Origin: Rhytidiadelphus loreus
Taxonomy: Eukaryota > Streptophyta > Bryopsida > Hypnales > Hylocomiaceae
NCBI GenBank assembly: GCA_947034895.1
Contig: OX344762.1
Span: 33,770,760-33,834,759 of the forward strand
DNA: 64,000 nt
Direction of reading: 5' to 3'
The notes under the pieces were generated by a model that was not told where the DNA came from, made no database searches, and saw only the letters and a program-made list of their open reading frames with translations. Shown here piece after piece: positions 1-12,461 of this stretch. The position numbers were made by a program, and so were the translations under genes. Every line of letters starts with the position of its first letter. Positions within the stretch are counted from its first letter, which is position 1.

Positions 1-127
1 AGCCTTCCTCTGATTGTTCTCCTGCGCTGCTGGGGAGCCTGTGTTGTTGACGTGAAACTGCAGTGCTGTAATGGCGGTGATCTTCCTGGTTCCACAGATC
101 TCCCAACCTGCAACCCACTGTACCCTT
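1..127 (-). CDS. Possible internal exon of an unidentified minus-strand gene (runs off left edge)
   Basis: Read on the minus strand, a possible splice acceptor (GGGTACAG, near position 128) is followed by sequence open in all three frames up to the window edge. One frame begins WVAGWEICGTRKITAITALQ; an alternative acceptor six to seven bases further on would give a frame beginning VGRSVEPG. The stretch is richer in GC than its surroundings and could be a later exon of the gene whose leader exon lies at 1694-1882, leaving about 1.57 kb of intron between them. I do not recognise the protein in any frame. With three open frames over about 120 bases the coding claim is weak; the flanking exon outside the window would decide it. 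Confidence 0.3.
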
Positions 128-1693
128 TCATTATTTACTGAGGATTCCAATGCAATGGCCATGTCAAGATCTTTGGCCCAATGGTTGACTTGTCAAATGG
201 GGACAGTAGTATAGGTATGGAAGGCTACGAAGACTTTAGCATATCTACATAGACCAAACGTCAATGGGATCAACCCCTAGAGGTGACCCAAACGCAAATG
301 AAATGGCCCCTCCTTCGGGATTTTTGTTATTAAACCCTAAGCAGGATAACCATGATAGCCTAGATGGCCATTCTGGCCTTATCATGAACACTACTCGCTC
401 TCTAGTGCCTGCAATTTGTGAAGACCTGAAGCCAGGATTGGGGGGAGGAAACCCTTTACACTCAAACCTCTTTAAACCAGTGACATAGTGACCAAGTAAA
501 GCTGAACATCAAATTTGACCCTAAAAAGTCAATGTGTGCTACAATCATAGTGTGGCATGTGTGTAGAATACTCCGGAACGCCATTTAAGAGACGCTCATA
601 ACAAAAAGGTCTTGAATCCCCAAATTTGCCCCCAAATAGCCAATGTTCACCATTGAGAAGGACTGAGAATCGCTAAGCTCTAGGGTTCAGGGTTTAAGAC
701 GTTTCAGCAGTTTTGCAACATGATAAGAATCCCCATAATGGGTCTTTCACAGAAATTCTTCACTCGATGTCAGTGAATCACATGCGCCACACTGCAGTGA
801 AGTGGCATCCTATATTGTCTAATAAAAACAGCGACTTGGTGAAACCCTAAATTCAGGTCACATTTGCAAAGGAAACAATATATCAATCGTATTCAAGACT
901 TTCTGAATTCTTTGAGTACCCAAAAACTATGGTCGAGACACAATGGCTCAAAAGAAGAAGATGACAACTCCACTACGGCCCATGCCACAAGACTGCTTGT
1001 GGGATCACCTCTCCTAACTAGGGTTACAAGCAATGGAAAACCAATTGCCATACAGGCAAGAGAGACTTGTCAGTAGATTGGCGGATGCTCAAAAATCACA
1101 AAACCTACGGAGTGGAGCGCGCAGGTTTCTGATAAGGCCAAAACCGCTCCTTAGGTTGAATAAAATTTTTACAAGGACGGCTCCCCTAGGGATTGATATC
1201 ATTGAACTTTGACTCTTACAAATAAACCAGGGTCCGCAAATCTACTAAACTCTCAGCGACAAATCATGTCAATACCACACAATCAGTAGCATGCGAAGTA
1301 ACACTCTAAAAGTACACTCACAAACAATTGCAAAGCTAAACACCAGACACATTGGATTTCCAGGAGACACGGCCTAGTCCTGCGATACTCAGGCCATGAA
1401 ATCCTCTTCCCAAATGGTGACCAAGAGCCACCAAAGAATCCCGACTGCTTCGTTCAAATTGCCGGTCGCAAGGCACGGGTGCTAATCAATTGACATTAAG
1501 GATACTACAGAAAGAAAACCTACGCAACGAAATGCTCTCCCTGAGAATTTTTAGACACCCACTTCCCACCGCAAACCATTTTGATTCTCTGTGAAACCCA
1601 TCTCAAGCTCAATCCCAATTCGGGTCTCGTTTCAATTCAAACCTCCATTTATCATTTTCACCAAACAGACACCCTAATCAGAAGAAACGTAAC
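128..1693. other. No recognisable gene; possible intron
   Basis: This stretch lies between the leader exon at 1694-1882 and the possible exon at the left edge. Short open frames at 264-488 and 864-1076 (+) show no motif, no plausible splice signals and no low-complexity bias, and I treat them as chance. The base composition is more balanced than in the repeat-rich DNA further right, which fits an intron or UTR of the minus-strand gene. Confidence 0.35.
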
Positions 1694-1882
1694 CTGATTT
1701 GAGAACCCTGCGTTCGCAGCCACCGCAACCGAGACATGACGTCGCCCTTGAAGCCCTCTCGAGTCTTTCGACCCCAATTTCAGGCTCCGACTTCTCGAAG
1801 AACTCCATTTCGTGGTTGCATTTCCGACCTCGAGTGGAAACAGGCGGTGCAGCATCCGCGATCCCACCACCGCCATCGCCAT
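1694..1882 (-). CDS. Probable first coding exon with organelle-targeting leader, gene unidentified
   Basis: On the minus strand an ATG at 1882 opens 63 codons that end exactly at a good donor, CAG|GTTACG, in phase 0. The peptide begins MAMAVVGSRMLHRLF and is rich in Ser, Arg and Ala with only a few acidic residues (GSKDSRGLQGRRHVSVAVAA), the usual composition of a plastid or mitochondrial targeting sequence. It ends AGFSNQ before the intron. The codons are GC-rich compared with the surrounding DNA. The mature protein is not identifiable because the following exons are either the weak candidate at 1-127 or lie outside the window. The overlapping plus-strand frame (1699-1890) is judged a shadow because it lacks a splice or start context. 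Confidence 0.5.
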
Positions 1883-2221
1883 CTTCGTAAGCTCACACTC
1901 CCAAATCTCACATGAAACTCTTCATCTGCTGGCTAAAGAATTCTGTTTGTCGCCGCTTCAATTGAGATAAAGTTGGCCCCACAATTGGCTCTCCAATTCT
2001 GCGGTGTCGGATGAGGGCACACCAACAAAAGTGGCCACATCCAATTCTGCAATGTCAAAAGAACAACTGAGAGAATGGAACGACAAGACGATCCACGCTG
2101 CTTTCCAACTGTGCTTTCCACAAGGGATTAGCGTAACGTCATCCTTAACCCCTGAGCGCTCAACGACAGGGTGTGATTCCGTTGAACTCTAAAAGTTCCA
2201 TTTCTCCTTTTGGCGTGAGTG
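1883..2221. promoter_or_regulatory. 5' flank / presumed promoter of the minus-strand leader-exon gene
   Basis: This balanced-composition DNA lies immediately upstream of the ATG at 1882. Short opposing frames (1933-2121 on minus, 2004-2192 on plus) overlap each other and show no family motif. No clear TATA box was seen. The promoter role is inferred only from position. Confidence 0.25.
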
Positions 2222-2666
2222 TACTCTTAACCATTGAACGCTGGGCCGGTCACCGTGGAAATCATCTGTTTTGTTTTGTCACAGTGTGAAGTGTTGGCTT
2301 AAAAAAATAAAAAAAGTACTCATTGGAAGCCAAACTACTATAGATGATATTTCCTTTCCACATAAATTTTGGAGGATGAATAGTTGCATTTCTGTCCTAC
2401 ACGAAGAGATTCTTTGTCATTCATCAACTAGAAAACGACCTTGGCATTGTTGTTTATGGATTAAACCTTGAACACCAGGCTAGCTATCACCGTGCAAATC
2501 ATCCTTTTGGATACCTAGTGAATCATTAGTTTAAGAAAAATCCAAGAGCACTCATTGTGCAAGACCTCCTCTTTTCACAAAAAAAAAATTCAAGGATGAA
2601 CATCCACACTTTTGTTTTACATAGAAGTCATCCAATCATTGTACACTTAGTGTTCATCATAAAGGA
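2222..2666. repeat. Two degenerate tandem units next to a TTAA element
   Basis: Two units starting near 2222 and 2468 share scattered blocks in the same order: 'tcaccgtg(g/c)aaatcatc', 'gtactcattg / agcactcattg', a poly(A) stretch, and 'ggatgaa(t/c)'. The second unit ends at the TTAA that begins the truncated element at 2671. They look like an old tandem duplication or stacked transposon ends. No coding content is evident. Confidence 0.35.
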
Positions 2667-2670
2667 TTAA

Positions 2671-3152
2671 CACCTACAGGACCAAACTATGTTTTTTGGC
2701 AAGATAGTCATTTTGGGCGGCTCACTATGAATGGATTTTTTTTTTTCTTTGAAATTTTTATTTTAAGGTCCAACAATTTTCATAACTTTTGAGTACATGG
2801 TTAAAAAATTATTGTATGATATGTAGGTTTTTCTCTAGACCAAGAAGTTCGGGTAGATTAAAAAAAATCACTTTTTTCAAAATAAAAAATTTGAATTTGT
2901 TTTTCTAGATTTATATATACGTGGAGAGATTTGAATCATTTCATTTTGATCAATGATATGAAAGTTACGAGGAATTTTAGTTTGTAGGCAATTATAGATT
3001 CTTTACTCTAAAATAAACTTTGAAGTCCTTTATTTAACTCAATTTTTAATATTTTTTGAAATAAAATAAAGTCATCGGATTTAGATTGTTTATACAACAT
3101 TGCAACTATTGGGATTGACAATTTTCAATTCCATAACTAAATTCTTAACAAT
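2671..3152 (+). mobile_element. TTAA-type (piggyBac-like) element, right-truncated copy
   Basis: The left end reads TTAA|CACCTACAGGACCAAAC, a diverged form of the family end CCCCTAAAGGACCAA. The interior is collinear with the elements at 7869-8811 and 53758-57995: a 'ggcaa(g/c)atag' block near the left end, then 'ttcataacttttgagtacatgg', 'gaaagttacgaggaatttt' and 'ctttgaagtcctttatttaa'. Similarity stops at about 3152, so the right third including the TTTAGGGG end is missing. There is no coding capacity. Confidence 0.6.
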
Positions 3153-4100
3153 TACTCCCTTTGTCCCACTAAAAAACTCCAAATTTCTTTTCCATGAGGG
3201 ATTAACTGTACTTATAGTCTTTGTGCCAACAATGCATATATTTAAGAACCAGTTGCCCATTTCCTAGATGCAAAATTTGTAGTGGAGGTGCCGCCATTTA
3301 CGCACTCAAAATCCATGTTGTTTTTATTATATTTGAGCACAAGTTGTAAATGTTGTCGAAATTGATCATTGATGATTTAAAGGTTGGTGGAAGCAATGGG
3401 AATATAGAAATATGAGGCCTCAATTAGAATTGTTGCAAACATGGACCGAGGCCCACTTCATGAACAATCAATTTTGATGATGGTGACAAGAATGCAAATC
3501 CCAAAATTCCTTCTCCAAGCAAAATACTCACAACATAGAAGAGTGGTCCACAACCACTTTACAAGTCCGTCTTTTGAGTATTTGAATTCCTAGTGTAGAT
3601 AGTAGATACTTGGTCCACAAGTAGATGAGAAGTGCATCTTTGAAATTCACAAATTATTGCTTTAGATTGACGTCAATCAAAAAATCATGATTTGTAGATA
3701 GACTTTGGAGTTTGAGAGATTGGATTTTAGATACAAAGACAGTGTTGATCTTTGAAGACAATATTCAAGTTCCGGACGACAAGTTCACCTCATTGCTACA
3801 ATGGAGATGAACATGTCAAGAGCACTATTTGAGATTGTCGACACTATTGTCTTAGGTGAGTGTAGATTGGAATTTACAATCGATGAACAATTAGTAAATT
3901 CCTATAGTTAAGTTCGTTCTCAGGGAGGCATGGAAGTACTATAATAATTTCTAAGGGAATTTAATCAACTCCAAGGTTATGCACAATTAAGGATTAGGGA
4001 ATATCTCACTTTGACCCATACAATAGATGAAGCCATATTTATTATAATTACAACCAAGGCTGGAAACTTATCTACTCTATTGCTAATTTCATAGCTTTAG
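3153..4100. other. AT-rich intergenic DNA, nothing recognised
   Basis: I see no long open frame, no terminal repeats and no RNA gene here. It is probably decayed repeat DNA between the truncated TTAA element and the G-poor tract that follows. Confidence 0.5.
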
Positions 4101-5210
4101 CTTTGTTCCTTGGTTTCCTATCAACTTCACCAACCGCACTAGTACAATCTTCTATTGATCTTCTCATTCAAGCAGCCAACATCTTTCCATTGATTTCTTC
4201 AGATCGACCAATTGCTAATCACAAGATACACCTTTCCCCAACTATTAATTTTCCTTGGTACACATTTCCTTCGGCTTTTCTTCAATTGAACCTTCACTTT
4301 TGATTTCTACTATGGCAATTTCCTTCATAACTTTGCATTCCAATTTTGGATAGCCCAATAAATGACAGAATTTACACTTTCTCATACTACTCATCTATTC
4401 ATTTTTATATTACTCATCTCTCTAGTTCTATTGATCTCAACTACATGATCAATCTCCATAGATCTTTGATCTCACTGTCTCTATAGATTAATCTCCTAGT
4501 CATGACATAAAATATTCAATGGCATCATGCTCATACTACATCAACATATTCCATACAACCAATCCATCTACTATTGATAATACAATTAAACCAAACACAT
4601 ATCAGCATTCACACCCTAACGCGCTGATGGAAAATCCTCTCTAATTCAATCTATAGATTCAACATTCCGCATAGAAACACATAATGGATTCAACTTCATC
4701 ATAGCACATCTTCAACATCACTTAAGCACGCAACTATAGATCATCATCACATTACACAATTGATCTCAAACATCTAGAATCACACACACACTTTCCAATC
4801 ACATCAATTGAGCACAATACACTTGACCCCAAATCTCCATTCAACTCTGCATTGTATTTCATTTACACATTAATTTTACAATTATCTCTCATTCTTCATT
4901 GTCTCACTCCGTAAAATCAATCGATCCAGCACACATAAAACACACACCAACACTATAGAAATTAATCCCTTTCCACTCTAATGCTTGTAAGCACAAACTA
5001 TTGCACACTCCAACTATCAATCACAAACTACCAGCCTCAGCACCGTAGGAGCTCTAGACTTCATTCCAAACTTACTAGGTCCCAAAATCTTCTGACAATT
5101 GATTTCACTTGTTCAATGCAACAAGTTCTAACTACCAATATAGATCACACCCCATTCATCCATACCGATCCAACCATTGATGAAATACTATAGTAAAGTC
5201 CAACCTAACT
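4100..5210. repeat. G-poor, strand-skewed low-complexity tract
   Basis: On the plus strand this kilobase is strongly depleted in G and rich in A, C and T, with many CAA, ACA, ATC and TCA words ('catcaacatattccatacaa'). Because G is scarce, stop codons such as TAG and TGA are rare in some frames, which explains the short open frames at 4103-4303 and 4981-5193; these have no motif. A similar G-poor tract lies at 25.7-27.3 kb and C-poor tracts, the complementary skew, at 29.9-30.7 and 34.8-36.3 kb. A decayed retroelement interior is one explanation. Confidence 0.45.
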
Positions 5211-5311
5211 GGCAACAACCAAATATTAATAACTTAAAGTGCCATAGAACTATAAAAATAAGTGATTTTGAAAAAAAATTATCGTTGTTCATCTATTAAC
5301 TATCCTCTCAA

Positions 5312-5720
5312 AAGATGGCACTCGCCATCTCAAAGGGGCATACCACCCCGAGTTCCCCCTCACTGAAAAGCCATCCAATTCATTTCAAATAAAATTCCAC
5401 CCCCCTTCCAAGAAAAATCAATAGCCATCAGATGTACATACGAAATACAATACGAATACAAATACAAATACGATACAGTCATATATGAATATGGGCAATG
5501 AGATACGGATACAACAATATGGGATATCCCATATTGATAGTTTGCAATCTCACCCTCCCAAAATTATAACTAGGGATGGGAGGCGAAAAAAATTATTTTC
5601 AAAAAACTTTTGCACCCTCCCAAAATTATAAGAGGGAGTGGGGTGGGGTTAAAATTAAAATTTTCATTAAATTTCCATGGTGCATAGTTTTACACTATCC
5701 TCTCACTATCCTCACAATTT
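5312..5720 (+). repeat. Dispersed repeat family 3, copy 1
   Basis: This copy begins near 'aaaagatggca', carries runs of 'aatacaaatacgata', a 'gggatatcccatattg' block, then two opposed G/C-rich motifs around 'accctcccaaaattataa' and 'gggatgggaggcgaaaa', and ends with 'tgcatagttttacactatcc'. The same blocks in the same order and orientation occur at about 33676-34080 and 58135-58760. There is no coding capacity and the transposon class was not determined. Confidence 0.45.
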
Positions 5721-7864
5721 GCCTCTCATTGTTGACCACATTGTTGTAACAATGCATAGGAATCGCATGTATAGAATGAAGTGAAGTAGTTGCTCTTGCT
5801 CATCAATGTTGAGATTGATATATTGACCTTCCATACTACACTTGTAGCTTGTGGATGTCAAGTTTTTTTACAATGACATCAATTATGTGAAATTAGTGGT
5901 ATTAACAATTTAATTTTTTCTTCAATCTCATACCTACTTATTTCTACTTAACAATTTCTTAAAGTACAAAAATCAAGTGGCTTTTATTTTTTAAATTCAT
6001 AGACTTCCAACTCAATTATTCAACATAAAACTTTTTTAATTTCAAAATCTATGGTGCTAAAAACTTTGTTTTGTTTACTTTGAAGGCAATCTATGTGGTC
6101 AAAGTTTTTGAAATTTCTTCCTCACATTTTTATACTAGTGTAGTTTAAGATGTAGTGTACCATGGTTAGATATGAAAAATAAACAGGTCTTTTGCTCTTC
6201 ACAATAGAAATGGCAATTTTGAGTGTTTTTTGATGAAAAAGGGCCATATGACTTTAGGAATTAACACAAAGATACATATTGGAATCTTGAATGTACCAAT
6301 GGTGAACATAATGTTTTAAAAATTGTATGCCTTTTTAACATAAAAACTCATAACAAATTCCACTAAGGTCCAAAAAGTACAAAACAACTTGGATTAGATG
6401 CTTGATTAGATGTTATCTCTATTTATCTTTCAAATGAAATTTATAGAAAAATAATGAAGGAATTTAGCTTCCCCCAAAATGCAATCAATTGAAAAATGGT
6501 TGTTTTATGAACCTCATAGTCTTGGTAAAATCCACCTGTAAAGCCTAGTTTATACCCAAAATGAGAGGCCACCAAAATTGAAAAGTTTCCTTCTCTAAGC
6601 CCCCTCATTTGCTATTGAGAAGTTTTCATTTGGAATTGAAAACCTTTGAATTGTCGTAAACCACCAATACAGCATGAAATGTCAATATATAAATAAATAA
6701 ATATTATTTTTATTTTATTTTATTTTAATTCTTTTAAATAGCACTTTTCAAAGAGGACCTTGGGGTTCTAATTTCTTGAGGCAGATCTAACGAAATTCCA
6801 GAGCTCATAATTGAGAATTTTTGTTGTTGAATAGGAATAAAATGCATTCCACATTATTAGGGCTTATTGGAGACCTATGACCTCTCATTTCGTAGTGTAA
6901 ACCCATTTTCTAAAGATCTCTTGATTTCTCAATTTCAACCAATCAAAACTTTCAAAACTTTAGTCCCTTCACCTCTTGATTTGGTATAAGGTAAACCAAC
7001 CTATGATAGGTAGAATCACCGGTTTGCTTTATTGGCACTGTTGAAAAATTTTAAATTTTTTTCCACATAAAGACAATTGAGAGACGATTTCGACATAATG
7101 TGAGAGATAAATGTGAACAATTGAATTTTTTTTTTGACAAAGTATAAAATTTGTTATGAATTTTTGAAGTGTGTTGCCCAATTGGCCCAAAAGAGTTTCT
7201 AGACTACTCCAAACCAACAAAAGTGTATCGATAGTGGTCATTTTACTCATCTAAGTAGTCATAATATTTCTTGAGAAGAATTTACATTGAAAAGGTGAAA
7301 GTTCCTAAGTTAAGGTAGAAGTACCTATTTCGGACAGCCCCTTGTCATGGCTTTTTAGGTTGACCTGTTGTGGACAAGAGTTGGATGTATTGTTCATTGA
7401 AAAAAATTCTTTGTTTGTACCTTCTTATCCATTCATCTCACTTCCCTCTTTGCTTAGGGAGAAGTGCCAAAGCTAATTGGAATAGGTGAGTTTATGTAAC
7501 CAAAATGGGTACTGAAAAATCCACATTTATATTGAATAAAATATTCATTCTTAAGGAAAAAATATATATTTTTTTCAATCTTCTTCATCCTTATGTTTGC
7601 ACACACTAAGTCGAGTTTCTCAACAAATTTTTCATAAGGCATTGGTTGAAATGCTTAAATTATCAGGAATAGGTACTTCTATCTTATTACATTCACTAAT
7701 CACTCCATCATCATCATCATCATTCAAGACATTGATTCAGTTGTTGCCACTAACCTAATGTAACCCAAATCTGATTTATTGAAAAAAAGTCTATCAAGGG
7801 TTCATGCAAGACTCTAATGGATCATTCCCTAAGTGTATGGCATGAGTGGTTTGCTTGTCATAGC
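5721..7864. other. AT-rich intergenic DNA, no gene recognised
   Basis: Only short frames occur (7029-7250 and 7454-7642 on minus, 7817-8011 on plus), all AT-driven and without motifs. A run of short AT repeats (aaataaataaat... tttattttatttt) lies near 6685-6730. No terminal repeats were found. Confidence 0.5.
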
Positions 7865-7868
7865 TTAA

Positions 7869-8811
7869 CCCCTAAACGTTTAAACAACGTTTTTTGGCAA
7901 CATAGCGATTTTTGGCAGCTCACTACAAACACAGTTTTTGTTTTTTTTTCTTTGAAAATTTTACACAATATGGGGACGAGGAGTAGCTTTAAGGCTCGAC
8001 AATTTTCATAACTTTTGACTACATGGTTCAAAAGTTATTGCATGATATGTAATTTTCAGTGTCTAGTGGGCAGCCTGGGCAACTCGGACAAAAAAAAACT
8101 TCTTTGAAAATCACTTTTTAAAAAAATAAAAATTTGAAGTTGATTCTTTAGATTTTTTACATATGTGGTAAGCTTTGAATCGTTCCATTTTGATTAATGA
8201 AGTGAAAGTTACGAGGAATTTTAGTTTGGGTTAGTTTGTGGGTAGTTATGGAATCTCTACTTTAAAATAAACTTTGAAGTCCTTTATTTAACTCAATTTT
8301 AAATATTTTTGGAAAAAAAATAAAAACATTAGGTGTATATTGTTTATAAAAACATTACAACCATTTGGATTGGCATTTTTTAATTCTATAAATAAATTGT
8401 TAACAATTTAGTATTTGAAATCATTCTCTACTTCTTTGTACTTACTATTTTTTTCCTATATGTTGTACAATTCCAAATGATCTAAAATTTTCAAGCATGT
8501 AGCCAACTTGACTTGAGGAATGAATCCAAAGAGTAACCACCATTTTAGACATTTTTTCATATAAATGTGACCTTGTGAAGTGCAACTGCCCGTATTTTCA
8601 CAGGGCCCAAAAAAGGATTTTTGTCACTTCAAACGTTAATATCTTGCAATCTACATGGTGGAAAATTCTGAAATTTTTTCTACATCTTCTCTAACTATTT
8701 TACTACAAGATCCTACAGTTACATTTGTCCAGAAATGTTTTTCATCTAAAATTTGGTGCTTGTAAATGTGAGGGCAGTTTTGGTGAAAACGTAGTCTTTG
8801 ATGTTTAGAGG
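7869..8811 (+). mobile_element. TTAA-type (piggyBac-like) non-autonomous element, complete
   Basis: The element starts TTAA|CCCCTAAACGT and ends ATGTTTAGAG|GTTAA, so a TTAA tetranucleotide flanks both ends and the first nine or so bases of the ends are inverted repeats with mismatches. It is 943 bp with no open frame of note. Its interior is collinear with 2671-3152 and with the two halves of 53758-57995, including the right part 'ttaatatcttgcaatct' and 'ctacaagatcctac'. TTAA target sites and ends beginning CCC are established hallmarks of piggyBac transposons. Assignment to that superfamily is inference because no transposase is present. Confidence 0.75.
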
Positions 8812-8815
8812 TTAA

Positions 8816-10100
8816 CTTGGGCCTAAGAGAAGCCCACCCAAAGAGAAACTCTCAATGCTTCAAGGCCTTGTGCCGTCTTTGTTTTCCAACCTCCATAGGC
8901 CCCAGACGTAGAGCGGCTTTGCCGCTCCTCGTAGGCGCCCCGTCCTTCTTTCTCTCTTCTTTTTCCTTTTATTTTGCCCAAGCTGCTTGCAGTAAGGCTT
9001 TGTGTTCTATTATTCTTTTGTAGGAGGGAAAAATCCCATTCCAAATCACCCTCCATTTTGGTAGTGTAGGCCGCTCTCTTTCCACACATGAGGAGATGAA
9101 TAGTGATTAATTACAACACAATTCCCAGTGCAGTTGTGGCACATTGTCATTGTTCTACAAGACTCCCAATATTGCAACCAACCCTTGGTCAAAAATAGGA
9201 AGGTCTGTATGACCACAATGGGAGGGATGGAATCTTCCACTCAAAAAATCATAATAATTATTTTTTGAGAAATAAAAATCTGGAAAATCATGGAAACCTT
9301 CCGAACTTTGTTTCTGCACAATGGAAAATTTCCTCACTTTCCTCACTGACAAAACCCAACGTGCAGATAAGGTAGAACTACCTATCACCCCCCTGATTTG
9401 CAATCTGACTATTTTGGGGTTGATTTCAAGAAGGGCACATATTTTTCAGAGGTGTGTTTTTGTTTCACGGATCAAACCCAAGTGGAATTATAATTTCCCC
9501 ATTAAAATTGTAATTTCTGTGAATTTTTGAAGTGGTCAGTCTTGAAATTACAAAACCATTTATAGAGTGGGGTCAAAATTGTCCCATAAACAACCCATTA
9601 CCGCCTAATCAAGTACTAGATATTCTCTATTAATGGAGTGACACGTAACCCTTGTTGTCATAAAAATCCCTGATTCTATCATAGAATTCTCTGATTTTGT
9701 CATAAAAGGAAGGGAATTGGAGGAGATTTTAGGCGGAATTGGGGCCAAAGTTGGTGACGGAATTGGGCTGGTCTACTTGATGGAATTGGACTACAGAACG
9801 GTAATGGGTGTTTTGACCTTATGTGAAATTGCTTAAGTGGTCAGGAATGGGATTTCTCCCTTAAAGGGATCCCTTTATTTGTGTCAAAACAAAACAAAAC
9901 AAAACAAAACAACTCCCGGTGCTGAGCAAGCAGGGCGTTCCCAAGCCGGTTCCCGAATCCGAATAGATGACATACCTTATCTTTGCAAGGATTTGCTTTC
10001 TAGCGATCTCTTTCCCCGGCTCGCATCTCGCAACTCTCCCTTCCATTGCATTCGCCATAGCTCGCAGGCTTCGAGGAGTTTCGCAGACTGAGACTAAGCT
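8816..10100. other. Upstream region of the ycf54 gene
   Basis: Frames at 8817-9403 overlap one another on both strands and have no family motif. A pentanucleotide microsatellite (AAAAC repeated about five times) sits at 9887-9911, roughly 190 bp before the ycf54 start. The last 180 bp before the start are GC-richer (ctctttccccggctcgcatctcgc) and probably include the promoter and 5' UTR. No clear TATA box was seen. Confidence 0.35.
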
Positions 10101-12461
10101 ATGGCGTGCGCAACTGCAGCCATGGCAGCAGCAGCAGCAGCAGTAGCAACGGTTTCGTCTGCCTGCGATGCAAGCTCCAGGGCTAGCACCAGCACCTTGT
10201 CGCTCCACCTCAAAGGAGCTCCCTCCGTTGGCCATGTGCGATGCTCCTCACGCAGCCTCGTCCTCAGGGATTCCATCAAGAAGGTGCCCCTCTCGCCATT
10301 GTCCTTGTACATTTCTCTTCTCATTTCTTCTTCTGCGTAGAATTGTTTGTGCAAGGGCTGGAACATTTCTTGTTTCGTTTCAATTCGCAGGGTTTAAGTG
10401 GGGTTTTCAAGCATCTTTTCCTTATCACCGGTTTCTACTTTTGTTGAAAAGATTGGAGCAACTTCATTTTCTGTGATTTTTTGGCTCTAGTGGAATTCTT
10501 CCCGATGTATTCTTCTTTGGCATAGAATTGTCTATGTTGGAGTGTTTTAAGCACTTTTAGTTTCATGTCAATTTTCAGGGTGAACGGGTTTAATATTCTA
10601 ATTGGGTTTTCGAGTTTTTGAGCACCTTCCTTTTGTGCAAGTTTTTTGAATTCAATAGAAGGGTGAATTTGCAGAACTAGTGACCCAATTCTGGAGAATG
10701 TCTGGATGAGTGTAATACGCAAGGGTGTGACAGAACATAAAACTGTGGTTGTGCAGGTTCAGGTGTTCGGAGCTAGGCAGGGCGTTAACGATGTTGTGGG
10801 GAGAATGCAGCCAATTCGGGCGCAAGCTGTAGATAATGAGGTTGCATCGTAAGTGCGCACTTCTACATTCCTAAACCCTGAGCTCCACATGTTCAGTACC
10901 TCAATTTTCATTGTTGCAATCTTTCGGAGATTATGAACTAGCAAGTGCTAGCTACATATATTCAAGGTTCTCTAACCTTACGTAAATCACCGTGGCACAA
11001 GGTTGCCTTCAACACATGGAAGAGCTGGAGGGGGGTATTTGTGTTTCTGTCATAGATTTGTTGCCCTACTTGAAAGCCAAATTCTTCGTGATCTATTCTA
11101 TGATATCCGGGAAGAGCATTGTAGGGAATTTACTTCATCTATGTGGAGATTCCAAAAGAGCCTCATTTGGTGCAGGGATTAGGGTTTGTAACATACAGCT
11201 TGGCTAAATGTTGACTCATTAGAGCTCTATTATTGTTCTATAACTGGTTCTCTCCGTCTGGATTTTGCAGTAAGGAGTCTTCAAGTTCGGCCTCTTCACA
11301 GGTTGGTTGACTTTTCTCTTTGTGGCCTCAGATAAAGTTGAGATGTGCTTAGAAAACCGATTGTATTTCGGCATTTGCTTTAGGGGAAGTTGCCAAGCAC
11401 TGATAATTTTTTTGTTTCTAAACCTGGAAAGTATGATTCAGGGTGTAAAATCTGTAGTCTTCTGGGAGTTGACTTATTGTCGTTGTCTTTGTGTCCTGCT
11501 GCAGAAGACTACCTACTACTACTTGATTGCGAATGCCAAGTTTATGCTGGACGATGAAGAGCATTTCCAAGAGCAGATGCAAGAGAAACTGCGTATGTAT
11601 GGAGAGCGCAACAAAGAACAGGATTTCTGGATGGTCATTGAGCCCGAGTTCCTTGACAAGCACCCGGAGGTGGCCGCCAAAGTGGGCAGACCATCTGCTG
11701 CTCTTGTATCAACGGACAAAGTTTGGATCACGTGAGTTTTAGCTTCAATTTTGACACTTCGTTTTTCAATTTTACAGAAAACCTGTTGCTGCATTGCCAG
11801 TGAATTTGTATCGAAGGGTCACTTTAGATTGCACAGGTCGAAGCAACAAGCTCGGGATAGCAAGAAATCCTACACCTTGATTGACGCAAAAGCATTTCTA
11901 TGCGTTTTACCTTATTTTTACAATGTTGACTTCACAATAGTCCAAGTGACAAAAATTAGCATGAAGAGGAGACGTGTGTGTGACTCCTATGTGAAATGCT
12001 AAGAGTACTGGGATAACAAGGTTTTAAACTACTTATTTGAGGTGGATTGGACACTTGCTACCTCGAATTCGTCGTAAGATGTCGGAAACACAATGAATTG
12101 CTTGTTACCTCATATCCCTAGTTGCAGACGATGTTGGTTCAAATCTTAAGCTTGTTCTCTAGAGATTGTTGCTTCGACTTGTGAAATCTAAAAGCTGCCC
12201 AAACTTCCTAGTTATACGCAATTTTCCTTTTTTCCCGATGCGACGCTTTCTATCATCACTTTCATTAAACGCCAGTATTTCAGGTTCATGAAGCTGAGGT
12301 TGGACCGAGTGCTTAAAGGAGAAATGACCGTGGACTCTCCGGAGGAGGTATTGGCAGGCAAGCTCACCACCGTGAAGTTTGAGAGACCAGCGAAATGGAT
12401 TGCTCCTTACCCCAAGTATGAGGGCGACTGGTGGACTCCTTTCTTGTACAAGAAGAATTAA
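10101..12461 (+). CDS. ycf54: Ycf54-like protein, Mg-protoporphyrin monomethyl ester cyclase accessory factor, plastid-targeted
   Basis: Five exons splice in frame to 236 codons: 10101-10283, 10757-10848, 11271-11301, 11505-11731 and 12284-12461, all with GT-AG introns; the stop is TAA at 12459. Residues 1 to about 100 are an Ala/Ser-rich transit peptide containing a poly-Ala run from a GCA/GCAG repeat. The Ycf54 domain starts near residue 104 with TTYYYLIANAKFMLDDEEHF, followed by NKEQDFW (D142, F143), ALVSTDKVWITFMKLRLDRV, and a C-terminal extension ending WWTPFLYKKN. In cyanobacteria and plants Ycf54 (LCAA) stabilises the diiron cyclase that makes the isocyclic ring of protochlorophyllide in the chloroplast. 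A second acceptor six bases into exon 2 would drop two residues. In some lineages the gene is in the plastid genome; here the introns and leader show a nuclear copy. Confidence 0.92.

Noticed and set aside
9861..10366. Minus- and plus-strand frames over ycf54 exon 1
   Set aside because: Shadows of the GC-rich first exon; the spliced plus-strand frame matches a known family.
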